From contig NZ_CP133267.1 of NCBI RefSeq assembly GCF_030915465.1, forward strand, positions 4,391,001 through 4,455,000: 64,000 nt of DNA, in the 5' to 3' direction. Below the pieces are notes generated by a model. It was not told the DNA's origin and ran no database searches. It was given only the letters and a program-made list of their open reading frames with translations. Each line of letters starts with the position of its first letter. The stretch's first letter is position 1. Shown one piece after another: positions 40,127-50,946 of this stretch. The stretch comes from Neobacillus sp. PS3-34. Lineage in GTDB: Bacteria > Bacillota > Bacilli > Bacillales > Cytobacillaceae. The position numbers and the translations under genes are program-made.

Positions 40127-41011
40127 CTATTTAATAATGTTTAACTCTTTTGCCACTTTTTCAATTGGCTTATAATTTTCATTTTTTGTTTCAACAAACT
40201 TATCTGTTTGGAATAGATCTAATATTTTCTTTTGGCCGCTGCCCATAGAAAGAATGGCATCTGTCAATTTTTTCTTGGTTGCTTTGTCCATTTTATTTAC
40301 AGTCCAGTTGTAATCATAGAAGGCAGGCGTTTTGTAGAAAACCTCGACTTTATTTGTATCTACTTTTCCTTCCTTTACAGCAGCTTCCCAAACAGCTTCA
40401 TTGAGGGCGCCTGCTTTAAATGCTCCTGATTCAACCAGTTTATAGGTAGTATCATGGGAACCTGAGAAGTTTGGCTTGCCGTCTAAATCTTTATTAGCAT
40501 CAATGCCAGCCTCTATCATATAATAGCGGGGCATCAAGTGGCCTGATGTTGAGCTCTCACTGCCGAACGTGAAGTTTTTGCCTTTAAGATCTCCCAGCTT
40601 CTTGATACCTGAATTTTTCTGTGTAATAAATACCGAATGGAATTCGGCATCACGTGGACGCTGTGCGATTGCTTCCGCGCCAGAAACCTGGTTCCTAGCT
40701 TGAACACCCGTTAATCCGCCAAACCAGGCAAGCTGGATTTCACCGCGCTGGAACGCAGTTACGAGTGCTGCATAATCAACAGAAGGAACATATTCTACCT
40801 TCATACCGGTTTTGTCTGCAAGGTATTTAGCGACATCTCCCATGCTGCGGTTAATGTCTGCTGCACTTTGGTCAGGAATGGCGCCAATTTTTATCACTTT
40901 TGGAGCTGCAGGTTCGCTCTCTTTATTGTTCGATTTATCATCCTTCTGGGAACAAGCTGCCATGGAAAGGACTAGCATTGCTACAAATATAATGGATAAC
41001 CATTTTTTCAT
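40127..41011 (-). CDS. PhnD-like substrate-binding lipoprotein; possible selenium-oxyanion binder
   Basis: ATG at 41011 is chosen for AGGAGG 9 nt upstream. Lipoprotein signal with VLSMAAC (Cys about 20). The mature domain has KIGAIPDQSAADINRSM, VEYVPSVDYAALVTAFQRGE, AWFGGLTGVQARNQVSGAEA, FGSESSTSGHLMPRYYM, GSHDTTYKLVESGAFKAGAL and a C-terminal NYKPIEKVAKEL. It belongs to the PhnD/phosphonate-binding superfamily; from memory, the subgroup with WFGGLTGVQAR and QRPRDAEFHSVFI is one annotated as putative selenate binders. The selD, selW and selA genes 16 kb away support that reading, but phosphonate or phosphite cannot be excluded. Confidence 0.75.
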   Translation of the reverse strand: MKKWLSIIFVAMLVLSMAACSQKDDKSNNKESEPAAPKVIKIGAIPDQSAADINRSMGDVAKYLADKTGMKVEYVPSVDYAALVTAFQRGEIQLAWFGGLTGVQARNQVSGAEAIAQRPRDAEFHSVFITQKNSGIKKLGDLKGKNFTFGSESSTSGHLMPRYYMIEAGIDANKDLDGKPNFSGSHDTTYKLVESGAFKAGALNEAVWEAAVKEGKVDTNKVEVFYKTPAFYDYNWTVNKMDKATKKKLTDAILSMGSGQKKILDLFQTDKFVETKNENYKPIEKVAKELNIIK

Positions 41012-41121
41012 CAAAAATTACCTCCTGTAAATTGTAAAACTCTTTTTCATACCTACTTATTCTATCGGATTATAATTTCATTTCAACTTTTTTAATCAAG
41101 ATTTTCACATTTTTTAATAAT

Positions 41122-41787
41122 CTATAGGTTTTTAATAGCTTCTTTTTTGCTTAGGTTTGAAAGCGGAAGTGTCGCACATAGACCTAATGTAAACTCGGAG
41201 TTTATCTTTGCATACTCCCTTAATGCCCAGCCAATTGCTTTATCGATAAAGAATTCATTTGTTTCGCAGTTTTCAGCAATAATCCGTGCCAACAATTCCT
41301 CATCCGTTTTATATTTATATCCCAACTGAAATAATATACAGCTTCTAATTAGCCATGTATTATCAGACTGAAGCCATTTTTCGATAATTTTTGACCTTTC
41401 CTCAGGAAAAAGCTCAAAATAATATCCAACATGTTTTTTAGCGAGATGGTCGATCGTATCCCACCATGGTTTAGTTTGGATTAGCTCCTCTAGCAGGAAA
41501 CCATCATTATGCTGAAAATGAATTTTCATTTTATCTAAAAGATATAGTCCCATAATCTGCATTTCCCGCTCCTCATACCTCCATAACGCCAACAATACAT
41601 TACGAAACTGATTTTCATCAGGTACACCATGATTCTTAACATATTCCTTGAAAATTTCTTTCATCTTTGGTGCTCTTAACCCGAAGTAAACAAATTTATT
41701 CCTTACATATGCACTTAATTTTTGTGCTTCTTCTGGATTGCAGAAAGGGACTAACGCCTCTCTTAAACCTTCAGCATATTCATTCAT
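41122..41787 (-). CDS. DNA alkylation repair protein (AlkD-like HEAT-repeat glycosylase)
   Basis: A 221-residue all-helical protein with HEAT-like repeats. Conserved AlkD signatures are YFGLRAPKMKEIFKEY, the TKPWWDTIDHLA segment with catalytic-site Trp and Asp, WLQSDNTWLIRSCILFQLGYK and FFIDKAIGWALREYAK. It excises N3- and N7-alkylpurines. Single gene; the ribosome site GGAG lies just ahead of its ATG on the minus strand. Confidence 0.88.
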   Translation of the reverse strand: MNEYAEGLREALVPFCNPEEAQKLSAYVRNKFVYFGLRAPKMKEIFKEYVKNHGVPDENQFRNVLLALWRYEEREMQIMGLYLLDKMKIHFQHNDGFLLEELIQTKPWWDTIDHLAKKHVGYYFELFPEERSKIIEKWLQSDNTWLIRSCILFQLGYKYKTDEELLARIIAENCETNEFFIDKAIGWALREYAKINSEFTLGLCATLPLSNLSKKEAIKNL

Positions 41788-41853
41788 AAGATTAAATCTC
41801 CTTAAAAAGCTCGGAATTTACCGACCAAAAAGTTTATATCCCAATAACTAATT

Positions 41854-41878
41854 AAACCCTGCCACAATGGCAGGGTTT
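41854..41878 (-). terminator. Terminator after the ABC-F gene
   Basis: Perfect 11-bp stem AAACCCTGCCA / TGGCAGGGTTT with CAA loop; on the minus strand it follows the ABC-F stop codon. Confidence 0.85.
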
Positions 41879-41894
41879 ATCATTTGGGAATTTT

Positions 41895-43448
41895 TTATAC
41901 TGTCTGTTGTGACCATTCTTCCACATTCCAAACCTTAGTTACCCAGTCCTCATAGAAGTCTGGTTCGTGGCAAACAAGAACGACTGTCCCTTTATAAGCT
42001 TTAAGGGCACGCTTCAATTCTTCTTTCGCCGTCACATCAAGGTGGTTTGTCGGCTCGTCAAACAGGATCCAGTTGCTTTCATTCATCAATAGCTTACAAA
42101 GACGGACCTTTGCTTGCTCGCCTCCGCTTAGCTGGTTCATCGGGCGGGAGATATGCTCATTTTTTAGGCCGCAGCGGGCAAGGGCAGCACGTACTTGATG
42201 CTGGTCCATACTTGGGAAGGCATTCCAAACATCATCAATTGGAGTCATGCCTTCTGCCTTAACCTCCTGTTCAAAATAAGAAGGGAAGAGGAAATCGCCG
42301 CGTTCAACGGAACCTGATAACGGATCGATTTTTCCAAGCATTGTTTTAAGCAATGTTGATTTCCCTACGCCATTACAGCCGATAATAGCAACTTTTTCAC
42401 CGCGTTCAATCGTTATATCCATTTTTGGAAGTAGTGGTTGAGAATAGCCAATCTCCATGTTTTTCGCTTCAAAAACGTAGCGGCTGCTGCTTCGGGACTC
42501 TTTAAATTCAAATGTAGGCTTTACTGCCGTTTCAGGACGGTCAATCCGCTCAATCCGGTCAAGTTGCTTTTGACGGCTTTTTGCACGGCCAGTTGTTGAA
42601 TAGCGAGCTTTATTTTTTGCGATAAAATCTTCCTGCTTTTTAATAAATTCCTTTTGTTTTTCATAAGCATACAAATGCTGGTTCTTATTGATTTCTGCAA
42701 GCTCAAGGAATTTGTCATAGCTGGCTGTATAGCGTGTTAGCTTGGAAAACTCCAAATGGAAAATAGTATTGGAAACAGAATTCATGAATTCTGTATCATG
42801 CGAAATCAGGATAAATGCATACGGATATTCTTTTAGGTAGGAAGAAAGCCAGCGAATATGCTCAACATCCAAATAGTTTGTAGGCTCATCAAGTAGGAGT
42901 ACCTTAGGCTGTTCAAGCAATAGCTTTGCAAGAAGGACTTTGGTGCGCTGCCCTCCGCTTAGTGCAGCAACATCACGGTCAAGACCGATAGCGTCAAGAC
43001 CCAGGCCGCGAGCTGCTTCTTCTATTCTAATATCGAGGGAATAAAAGCCGCCTGCATCCAGCTCATCCTGAATTTCGCCCATTTTTTCCAATAGGACTTC
43101 AAGTTCCTCTGGAGTCGCATCGCCCATTTGTGCTGTTACTTCGTTCAATTCTCTTTCTTTTTCGAAAAGAGGAAGGAAGGCATCGCGTAAAACATCTCTC
43201 ATTGTTTTTCCAGCGGTTAGAACCGTATGCTGGTCCAAATAACCATAATGGGTGCCTGGTGTCCATTCAACCCGGCCTGAATCATGTATCAGCTGGTTTG
43301 TGATGATATTCATTAAGGTTGATTTTCCCACTCCATTAGCTCCGACAAGGCCTGCATGGTCTTCTGCTAAAAGGCGGAAGGATACGTCTTTGAAAAGAGT
43401 TCGGTCGCCGAATGTATGACTTAAATTTTCAACAGTTAATAAGCTCAT
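41895..43448 (-). CDS. ABC-F family ATPase (YkpA/YbiT-like)
   Basis: A 517-residue soluble protein with two ATPase domains and no membrane segments. Domain 1: Walker A GANGVGKSTLM, signature LSGGQRTKVLLAKL, Walker B VLLLDEPTNYLD. Domain 2: GCNGVGKSTLL, LSGGEQAKVRLCKL, WILFDEPTNHLD. The inter-domain linker (about residues 225-315) is rich in Lys/Arg (KKQEDFIAKNKARYSTTGRA), the ribosome-binding P-site tRNA interaction motif. ABC-F proteins act on translating ribosomes; the housekeeping YkpA/YbiT type is more likely than an antibiotic resistance type. Confidence 0.87.
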   Translation of the reverse strand: MSLLTVENLSHTFGDRTLFKDVSFRLLAEDHAGLVGANGVGKSTLMNIITNQLIHDSGRVEWTPGTHYGYLDQHTVLTAGKTMRDVLRDAFLPLFEKERELNEVTAQMGDATPEELEVLLEKMGEIQDELDAGGFYSLDIRIEEAARGLGLDAIGLDRDVAALSGGQRTKVLLAKLLLEQPKVLLLDEPTNYLDVEHIRWLSSYLKEYPYAFILISHDTEFMNSVSNTIFHLEFSKLTRYTASYDKFLELAEINKNQHLYAYEKQKEFIKKQEDFIAKNKARYSTTGRAKSRQKQLDRIERIDRPETAVKPTFEFKESRSSSRYVFEAKNMEIGYSQPLLPKMDITIERGEKVAIIGCNGVGKSTLLKTMLGKIDPLSGSVERGDFLFPSYFEQEVKAEGMTPIDDVWNAFPSMDQHQVRAALARCGLKNEHISRPMNQLSGGEQAKVRLCKLLMNESNWILFDEPTNHLDVTAKEELKRALKAYKGTVVLVCHEPDFYEDWVTKVWNVEEWSQQTV

Positions 43449-43544
43449 AGTTTATGGAATCCTCGCTTTGTTCTAAAATTACTCATTCCTAAATAATACT
43501 AAATTTTTGAGGATTCGACCATATTTTTAGAAGGAAAACTTCCA

Positions 43545-44087
43545 TTAATAATCCAAATCATGATGAACTTTTTTGCCGGCATGAAACATTTTGTCGATCT
43601 GCCATGGGTTCTCCTTTGCTGATAAGGAGGCGGGTACTATTTTAAAAATTCCTGTCTGACTACCAAGCGAAGATCTATACTTTTCAACATGCGACTTCGC
43701 AAGCGGATTATCAAAATATGCTGGCACATATTTATTCAGCATTTCTTGCATTGCCTGAGTTGCTTCATCCCAATCATCCAATTTCTCTGCTTTTCCAGTT
43801 AGAATGACGCTCATATACGCTGTATCAATATGGGCAGGAACAGGGTTTGAAATTGTTCCATATTCTTCGCTTACTGTAAAACATACATTCTGATTCACTT
43901 TCATAATTTCTATTTTTTTCCCCTCAGATGCTCCGTGAAAATAAATATGTTCCTTATACCAAACAAAATTCAACGGTATCACATACGGTATAGTGCCATC
44001 TGTCAGGCCTAAAAAACCAATTTTTGCTGAATTTAAAAAATGATTGATTTTTCCTTGTTCAGTACATTCCCTTTTGTAATATCTCAT
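43545..44087 (-). CDS. Pyridoxamine 5'-phosphate oxidase-family protein
   Basis: A 180-residue split-barrel FMN protein: MRYYKRECTEQGKINHFL, KIGFLGLTDGTIPYVIPLNF and IYFHGASEGKKIEIMKVNQN are characteristic of the NimA-like/PNPOx group. It is the intact copy of a gene that has undergone an exact tandem duplication. Its ATG is the one inside the duplicated unit, so its natural ribosome site is lost and replaced by the end of the upstream copy, whose TGA overlaps this ATG. It is divergent from a MocR regulator, a common arrangement. Confidence 0.82.
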   Translation of the reverse strand: MRYYKRECTEQGKINHFLNSAKIGFLGLTDGTIPYVIPLNFVWYKEHIYFHGASEGKKIEIMKVNQNVCFTVSEEYGTISNPVPAHIDTAYMSVILTGKAEKLDDWDEATQAMQEMLNKYVPAYFDNPLAKSHVEKYRSSLGSQTGIFKIVPASLSAKENPWQIDKMFHAGKKVHHDLDY

Positions 44088-44464
44088 TCAAAATATGCTG
44101 GCACATATTTATTCAGCATTTCTTGCATTGCCTGAGTTGCTTCATCCCAATCATCCAATTTCTCTGCTTTTCCAGTTAGAATGACGCTCATATACGCTGT
44201 ATCAATATGGGCAGGAACAGGGTTTGAAATTGTTCCATATTCTTCGCTTACTGTAAAACATACATTCTGATTCACTTTCATAATTTCTATTTTTTTCCCC
44301 TCAGATGCTCCGTGAAAATAAATATGTTCCTTATACCAAACAAAATTCAACGGTATCACATACGGTATAGTGCCATCTGTCAGGCCTAAAAAACCAATTT
44401 TTGCTGAATTTAAAAAATGATTGATTTTTCCTTGTTCAGTACATTCCCTTTTGTAATATCTCAT
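43711..44464. repeat. Exact tandem duplication, 377-bp unit
   Basis: 43711-44087 and 44088-44464 are identical, as far as I can compare base by base. The unit runs from codon 126 back to the ATG of the PNPOx-family gene; 377 is not a multiple of three, so the upstream copy becomes truncated. Identity with no divergence means either a very recent slippage or recombination event or an assembly artefact. Confidence 0.9.
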
Positions 44465-44473
44465 TGTTTCCAT
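44084..44473 (-). pseudogene. Truncated upstream copy of the PNPOx-family gene
   Basis: Begins at ATG 44473 with its native AAGGGG ribosome site and encodes METMRYYKRECTEQ and the next 115 residues identically to the downstream copy, then ends at NKYVPAYFE-stop because the duplication junction shifts the frame. It lacks the C-terminal 55 residues, including DNPLAKSHVEKYRSSLGSQT and the segment ending MFHAGKK. The stop overlaps the ATG of the full-length copy (ATGA), so translation of this fragment could re-initiate into the complete gene. Confidence 0.85.
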
Positions 44474-44580
44474 AATCTATTTCCCCTTCCATATACTGAT
44501 GATAAAATGATTGTAGAGTTTAATTGACATTGTAAAAAGTGTCAGAAAACAAAAATATAACAGGGACAGATGGAGGGAAA

Positions 44581-46007
44581 ATGGATTTTACACCATTCAT
44601 AAATAAAGAACATAAAGAGCCGATCTACTTTCAAATTTATCACTTTCTTCGCACTGAAATGGAGGAAGGGAGGATAAAAGCTGGTTCAAGGCTTCCGTCA
44701 ATCCGCCAGTTATCATTGCATCTTCAGGTTAGCAAAAACACTGTTGAAACTGCTTATGCTCAACTAATTGCGGAAGGGTATGTTGAAAGCCGGCCTAAAA
44801 GTGGTTTGTGGGTATTAGAGCTGGAGGATATGGCCGATGCAAGAACAGAAGAGAGCAGAAAGACACATATTTCTAATACGAATAAAGGAAAAGCAATTCT
44901 TTGCGATTTTCAATATGGTGACATTGACCTTGAAAAATTTCCACTAAAAACCTGGAAAAGATGTTTAAACCAGGCTGTTGAAAATCCTGGCCAGGAGATT
45001 TTCTCTTATGGTAATAAAAAGGGAAATCTAGATTTAAGGTGTGAAATTGCAAAATACCTTTATCAATCCAGAGGTGTAAACTGCTCACACGAACAAATTA
45101 TCCTATGTTCTGGAACGCAGCAAGCGATTTCTCTCCTATCACAATTAATGGATTTGTCTGAGAAAACAGTTGGGATGGAAGAACCTGGTTATGATGGTGT
45201 GAGATATGTTTTTGAGAGTTTGAAAGCTAAAATATTCCCTATTCCCTTAAGCGAAGATGGGATCATGGTTGATGAATTAAAAAATAGCAATGCAGCCTGT
45301 GCTTATGTTACTCCTTCACATCAATTTCCACTAGGAATGGTATTATCCATCCAAAAGAGGATGAAACTTCTACAATGGGCAAACGAAACCGGTTCATTCA
45401 TTATTGAAGACGATTATGATAGTGAGTTCCGTTACCAAGGACAGCCTATTCCTTCTTTAAAATCGCTGGATAACGGGGAAAACGTTATTTATCTAGGGAC
45501 CTTTTCCAAGGCATTTCTTCCGGCAGCAAGAGTTAGTTATCTCGTATTGCCAGAACCGTTGCATCGCAGGTTTGATGAAAAATTTTCCTTTTACAATCAA
45601 GCTGTCTCTCCAATCATACAAAGGGCGTTATACTTTTTTATGAAAGAGGCCATTTTGTACGTCATATCCGAAGAATGAGAAAGGTTTATCAGGAAAAGCA
45701 TCGTACATTACTGGATTATATAAGTCTTTATTTTGGATGCAATGCGCAAATCATCGGTCATAAAGCAGGCCTTCATCTGCTGCTTGAACTAAAAGGGGCA
45801 TACCCGGCAGAGCTCGTCACCAGGGCGGAGAAAAAGGGTGTAAAAGTCTATACAACCGAAAAATTTTGGCACTGCAAAGGTGAAATATGTTCCAGGCCAC
45901 TCATGCTTGGCTTCGGAGGGTTATCACTTAAAGAGATTGAAGAAGGCATCAGGCTTCTATCCATTGCATATAAAGAAAGCAGAGAGGCAAACAAGGAGAA
46001 AAAATAA
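44581..46007 (+). CDS. MocR-type (GntR/aminotransferase) regulator; frame broken by one missing base
   Basis: ATG 44581 with GGAGGG 8 nt upstream. An N-terminal GntR winged helix (EPIYFQIYHFLRTEM, SRLPSIRQLSLHLQVSKNT) is fused to a fold-type I PLP domain (SGTQQAISLLSQL, EEPGYDGVRYVFE, VTPSHQFPLG, IIEDDYDSEFRY and the PLP lysine in YLGTFSKAFLPAAR). One G is missing at 45648-45651 (GGCC, expected FFMKEGHFVRHIRRMRKVYQ), and the remainder runs to 46007. Corrected length 475 residues. PdxR-like regulators often control a divergent vitamin-B6-related gene; the PNPOx-family gene is that neighbour. Confidence 0.85.
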
Positions 46008-46062
46008 AGGGATTTGTTAATAAATCATAGAAATTTATATTTACCAAAGTTTAGGGGGTGTA

Positions 46063-46542
46063 TTGAGATTGATAGAGTTTTTTAAATATAATTGGATTGT
46101 CCGTGATGAATGGCTGAAATGGTGCAGCCAGCTTCCGGAGGAGGAATTATTGAAGGAACGGATTGGTGGAATGAACAGTTTTCTGCATACACTCTTTCAC
46201 ATTGTAGATGTTGAACAAAGCTGGATGCGAGACATAAAAGGAGAGAAGGAGAGTTTTTACGAGTTTATTAACTTCTCTACTCTGGAAACAATTAAACATT
46301 TTTCAGAACAATGTAAGATTGAAACCGAAAAAGTGGTATTAAACTGGAATGTAGAAAAAGATTATGAACAAATTCCTTGCCCAACTTCGAATGGAGAAAT
46401 CGAAAATTTTACATATGGAGAAATTTTAAGGCATGTAATAGCTCATGAAATACACCATATTGGTCAGCTGTCCATTTGGTCAAGAGAAGTGGGATTAGTT
46501 CCTGTTTCAGCAAATTTGATCAGAAAAGATTTATTTAAATAG
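46063..46542 (+). CDS. DinB-family protein
   Basis: A 159-residue four-helix-bundle protein, TTG start at 46063 with GGGGGTG. The metal-binding His triad of DinB/YfiT proteins is visible: His in HTLFHIVDVEQSW (about 47) and two in RHVIAHEIHHIGQLSIW (about 129, 133). Family members are thiol transferases or stress proteins; the specific role is unknown. It is followed 11 nt later by a GNAT gene, probably co-transcribed. Confidence 0.8.
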   Translation: MRLIEFFKYNWIVRDEWLKWCSQLPEEELLKERIGGMNSFLHTLFHIVDVEQSWMRDIKGEKESFYEFINFSTLETIKHFSEQCKIETEKVVLNWNVEKDYEQIPCPTSNGEIENFTYGEILRHVIAHEIHHIGQLSIWSREVGLVPVSANLIRKDLFK

Positions 46543-46553
46543 GGGGAGGATTT

Positions 46554-46988
46554 GTGTCCATATCAATTAGAGAAATAAACCGGGAGAACTGGGAATCATG
46601 TGTGGCTTTAAAAGTAAACCGAGAACAGGAAGGCTATGTCGCTTCTAATATGTATTCAATTGCGGAGGTCCAGTTTCTCCCCAATTTTGAGGCGGTTGCC
46701 ATATATAATGATGAAACTGTTGTTGGCTTTGCCATGTTTGGTCTGGATGAAGATGACAATAATTATTGGATTTATCGATTTATGATTGATGAGCGATACC
46801 AGGGAAAAGGGTTTGGAAAGGCCGCTTTAAAGGAAATCATAAAAAAACTGAAATCTAAACCTGACTGCACTGTCATCATGGTTGGTAATAAGCCTGATAA
46901 CAATGGAGCAGCAAGCTTATATAAAAGCGTTGGATTTATTGAAGCAGGACAAGCACCATGGGGAGAAAGTCTTTCCAGATATGAATAA
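46554..46988 (+). CDS. GNAT acetyltransferase, diamine/spermidine N-acetyltransferase-like
   Basis: GTG start at 46554 behind AGGGGGAGG; 144 residues. Shows the BltD/PaiA-like N-terminus (REINRENWESCVALKV), VGFAMFGLDEDDNNYWIYRFMID and the acetyl-CoA loop RYQGKGFGKAALKEI, ending with NNGAASLYKSVGFIEAG. BltD and relatives acetylate polyamines. An MFS transporter gene follows on the same strand about 110 nt away, as blt-bltD are paired in B. subtilis, though the order differs. Confidence 0.78.
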   Translation: MSISIREINRENWESCVALKVNREQEGYVASNMYSIAEVQFLPNFEAVAIYNDETVVGFAMFGLDEDDNNYWIYRFMIDERYQGKGFGKAALKEIIKKLKSKPDCTVIMVGNKPDNNGAASLYKSVGFIEAGQAPWGESLSRYE

Positions 46989-47098
46989 ACGCTAGTTGGT
47001 ATAGGCAAAATTCTTGTCTTCTTTCCTTTAACGTATTATAGTAAGCCAGTTGGAAGTACTCGACTTATATATAAGCTTCATCATGGGGGAACATCAAA

Positions 47099-48295
47099 TT
47101 GAATAAACCAAAATTATGGACAAGAAATTTTGTCAATGTTTGTTTAAGCAGTTTTTTTCTTTTTCTCACTTTTTATTACTTGTTGGTCAGTTTGCCGATC
47201 TATGTGATTCAGGACCTGCATGGCAATCCATCCAAAGTCGGTCTTGTCGTTACCGTGTTCTTGGTTGCTGCAATTCTTATTCGGCCAATTGCAGGGCAAT
47301 GGATAGGAAAGATTGGCGAAAAAGCTGTCCTAATGATTTCATTAATCATCTTTACTGTAGCTTCCGCTTTTTATTTTCTTCCTCATACATTAATAGGGCT
47401 ATTAATTTTACGCTTTTTCCATGGTCTTGGTTTTGGAATTGCCACTACGGCAGCCGGTACGATCGTCGCCGAAATTATTCCTGATTCCAGAAGGGGAGAA
47501 GGCATGGGGTATTATGCCATGTCTATGAACCTCGCCATGGTTGCTGGTCCATTTTTAGGTTTAACCGCTATCCAAAACTGGGGAACTGTATGGACCTTTG
47601 CTATTGCTTTTATTTGCGCTTCTTTTGCTCTAATTTCTGGATGGTTTATTACACTGAAAACTGAAAAACCCGGGCAGGTAGAAGTAAAAAAGAAGGTATC
47701 GGCTGTTCGTTTTCAGGACTTATTCGAGAAATCAGCGATACGCATTTCATTGGTGGGTGCGTTATTTGCACTTGTTTACTCATCAGTTCTTTCTTTCGTT
47801 TCTGTCTATGCAAAGCAGCTTGGATTAGTGGAAGTCGCAAGTTTATTCTTTGTGGTATACGCTGTTATCTTATTATTGAGCAGGCCTTTTACTGGAAAAT
47901 GGTTTGATCTCTACGGAGCGAATGTAATCATTTATCCGGCAATCATCTGTTTTGCTGTGGGGATGCTTCTTTTGAGCAAAGCGAGTAGTGCCTCTGCGTT
48001 TTTAATTTCCGCTGGCCTGATCGGCATGGGATGGGGAACTGTATTCCCAAGTCTCCAAACAATCGCCATTCATGAAGCACCTCCAAAAAGAAGGGGGCTC
48101 GCAACAGCCACTTTCCTATCGATTTTTGATTTTGGAATTGGTGTGGGTTCGTATATAGTAGGCTTTGCAGGAGCTAAAATCGGCTTTAGTTCGCTTTATT
48201 TTTCAGGAACATTTATAGTTATTGCAGGATTAATCGTATATTTCCTCTTATATGGAAGAAAGCTTTCTATTCAGAGAAAAGCAGATGGCCAATAA
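47099..48295 (+). CDS. MFS transporter (YwoG/drug-efflux type)
   Basis: An intact 398-residue MFS protein starting at TTG 47099 (GGGGGAA ribosome site). Twelve hydrophobic segments; IRPIAGQWIGKIGEKAVLMI is the loop 2-3 motif, and GTIVAEIIPDSRRGEGMGYYAMSMN and SRPFTGKWFDLYGANVIIYP match the YwoG/YfcJ-like exporters. Unlike the other MFS genes in the window, its frame is unbroken. It ends just before a group of three hairpins. Confidence 0.85.
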   Translation: MNKPKLWTRNFVNVCLSSFFLFLTFYYLLVSLPIYVIQDLHGNPSKVGLVVTVFLVAAILIRPIAGQWIGKIGEKAVLMISLIIFTVASAFYFLPHTLIGLLILRFFHGLGFGIATTAAGTIVAEIIPDSRRGEGMGYYAMSMNLAMVAGPFLGLTAIQNWGTVWTFAIAFICASFALISGWFITLKTEKPGQVEVKKKVSAVRFQDLFEKSAIRISLVGALFALVYSSVLSFVSVYAKQLGLVEVASLFFVVYAVILLLSRPFTGKWFDLYGANVIIYPAIICFAVGMLLLSKASSASAFLISAGLIGMGWGTVFPSLQTIAIHEAPPKRRGLATATFLSIFDFGIGVGSYIVGFAGAKIGFSSLYFSGTFIVIAGLIVYFLLYGRKLSIQRKADGQ

Positions 48296-48300
48296 GTAGA

Positions 48301-48325
48301 AAACCGCCTTGGGAAAAGGCGGTTT
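48301..48325. terminator. Hairpin immediately after the MFS gene
   Basis: AAACCGCCTT / AAGGCGGTTT, 10-bp perfect stem with a 5-nt loop, starting 6 nt after the stop codon. Confidence 0.75.
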
Positions 48326-48326
48326 C

Positions 48327-48369
48327 AGACTGTAGACAAACTCTTTCGAGTTTGCCTGCAGTCTTTTTT
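48327..48369 (+). terminator. Branched hairpin with T run
   Basis: AGACTG...CAAACTC / GAGTTTG...CAGTCT nested arms around a TTTC loop, then TTTTTTC. A second terminator behind the MFS gene. Confidence 0.7.
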
Positions 48370-48402
48370 CTTTTTAAAATGTAATTAAGTAAAAGACTCG
48401 TT

Positions 48403-48463
48403 GATTTGCGCTGCGGAGGCTCGACGAACGCCCCCCGGAAAGCAAGCACCTGGAGCGCAAATC
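48403..48463. repeat. Bacillaceae-type interspersed palindromic repeat (short form)
   Basis: Bounded by GATTTGCGCT and AGCGCAAATC, perfect 10-bp inverted ends, with an internal GC-rich core (GCGGAGGCTCGACGAACG, then CCCCCCGG). The composition is far more GC-rich than its surroundings. It resembles the non-coding repeats with GCTTTCCG-GGGG-GAGCCTCC cores that I recall scattered through Bacillus genomes. The open frames over it are fortuitous. With the flanking hairpins, it fills the 48296-48609 gap. Confidence 0.6.
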
Positions 48464-48494
48464 ACACCATCCAAATGAATTTTTTAAAAAAATC

Positions 48495-48524
48495 AAAGGC
48501 AGCGAGAGTTGTCTCGCTGCCTTT
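48495..48524 (-). terminator. Terminator of the xpt-pbuX operon side
   Basis: Perfect 13-bp stem AAAGGCAGCGAGA / TCTCGCTGCCTTT with GTTG loop, followed on the minus strand by TGATTTTTTT. Confidence 0.8.
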
Positions 48525-48609
48525 GTCGTCAATCTGAAACCGCCTTTTGAAAATGCGTTTTTTTTTGATTCTATAGAAAATAATCTATCCCAATACATAA
48601 AATATAGCA

Positions 48610-50750
<2,141 letters not shown>

Positions 50751-50946
50751 TCATCGGCAAAGAATAATGCAATAAATTCTTACAATATACGAACGATATA
50801 TTCAAAAATTATTTGATTATTCGTTTACAAGGGCATAGATTCTATCTGCCAAAATTATGAATCTCTTATTTACTTTTCCAGAAATTGTTCTATTATATTA
50901 ATTAAGGGATAAACCGCTTACATCCAAATTCAAGGGAGCATTTTAT

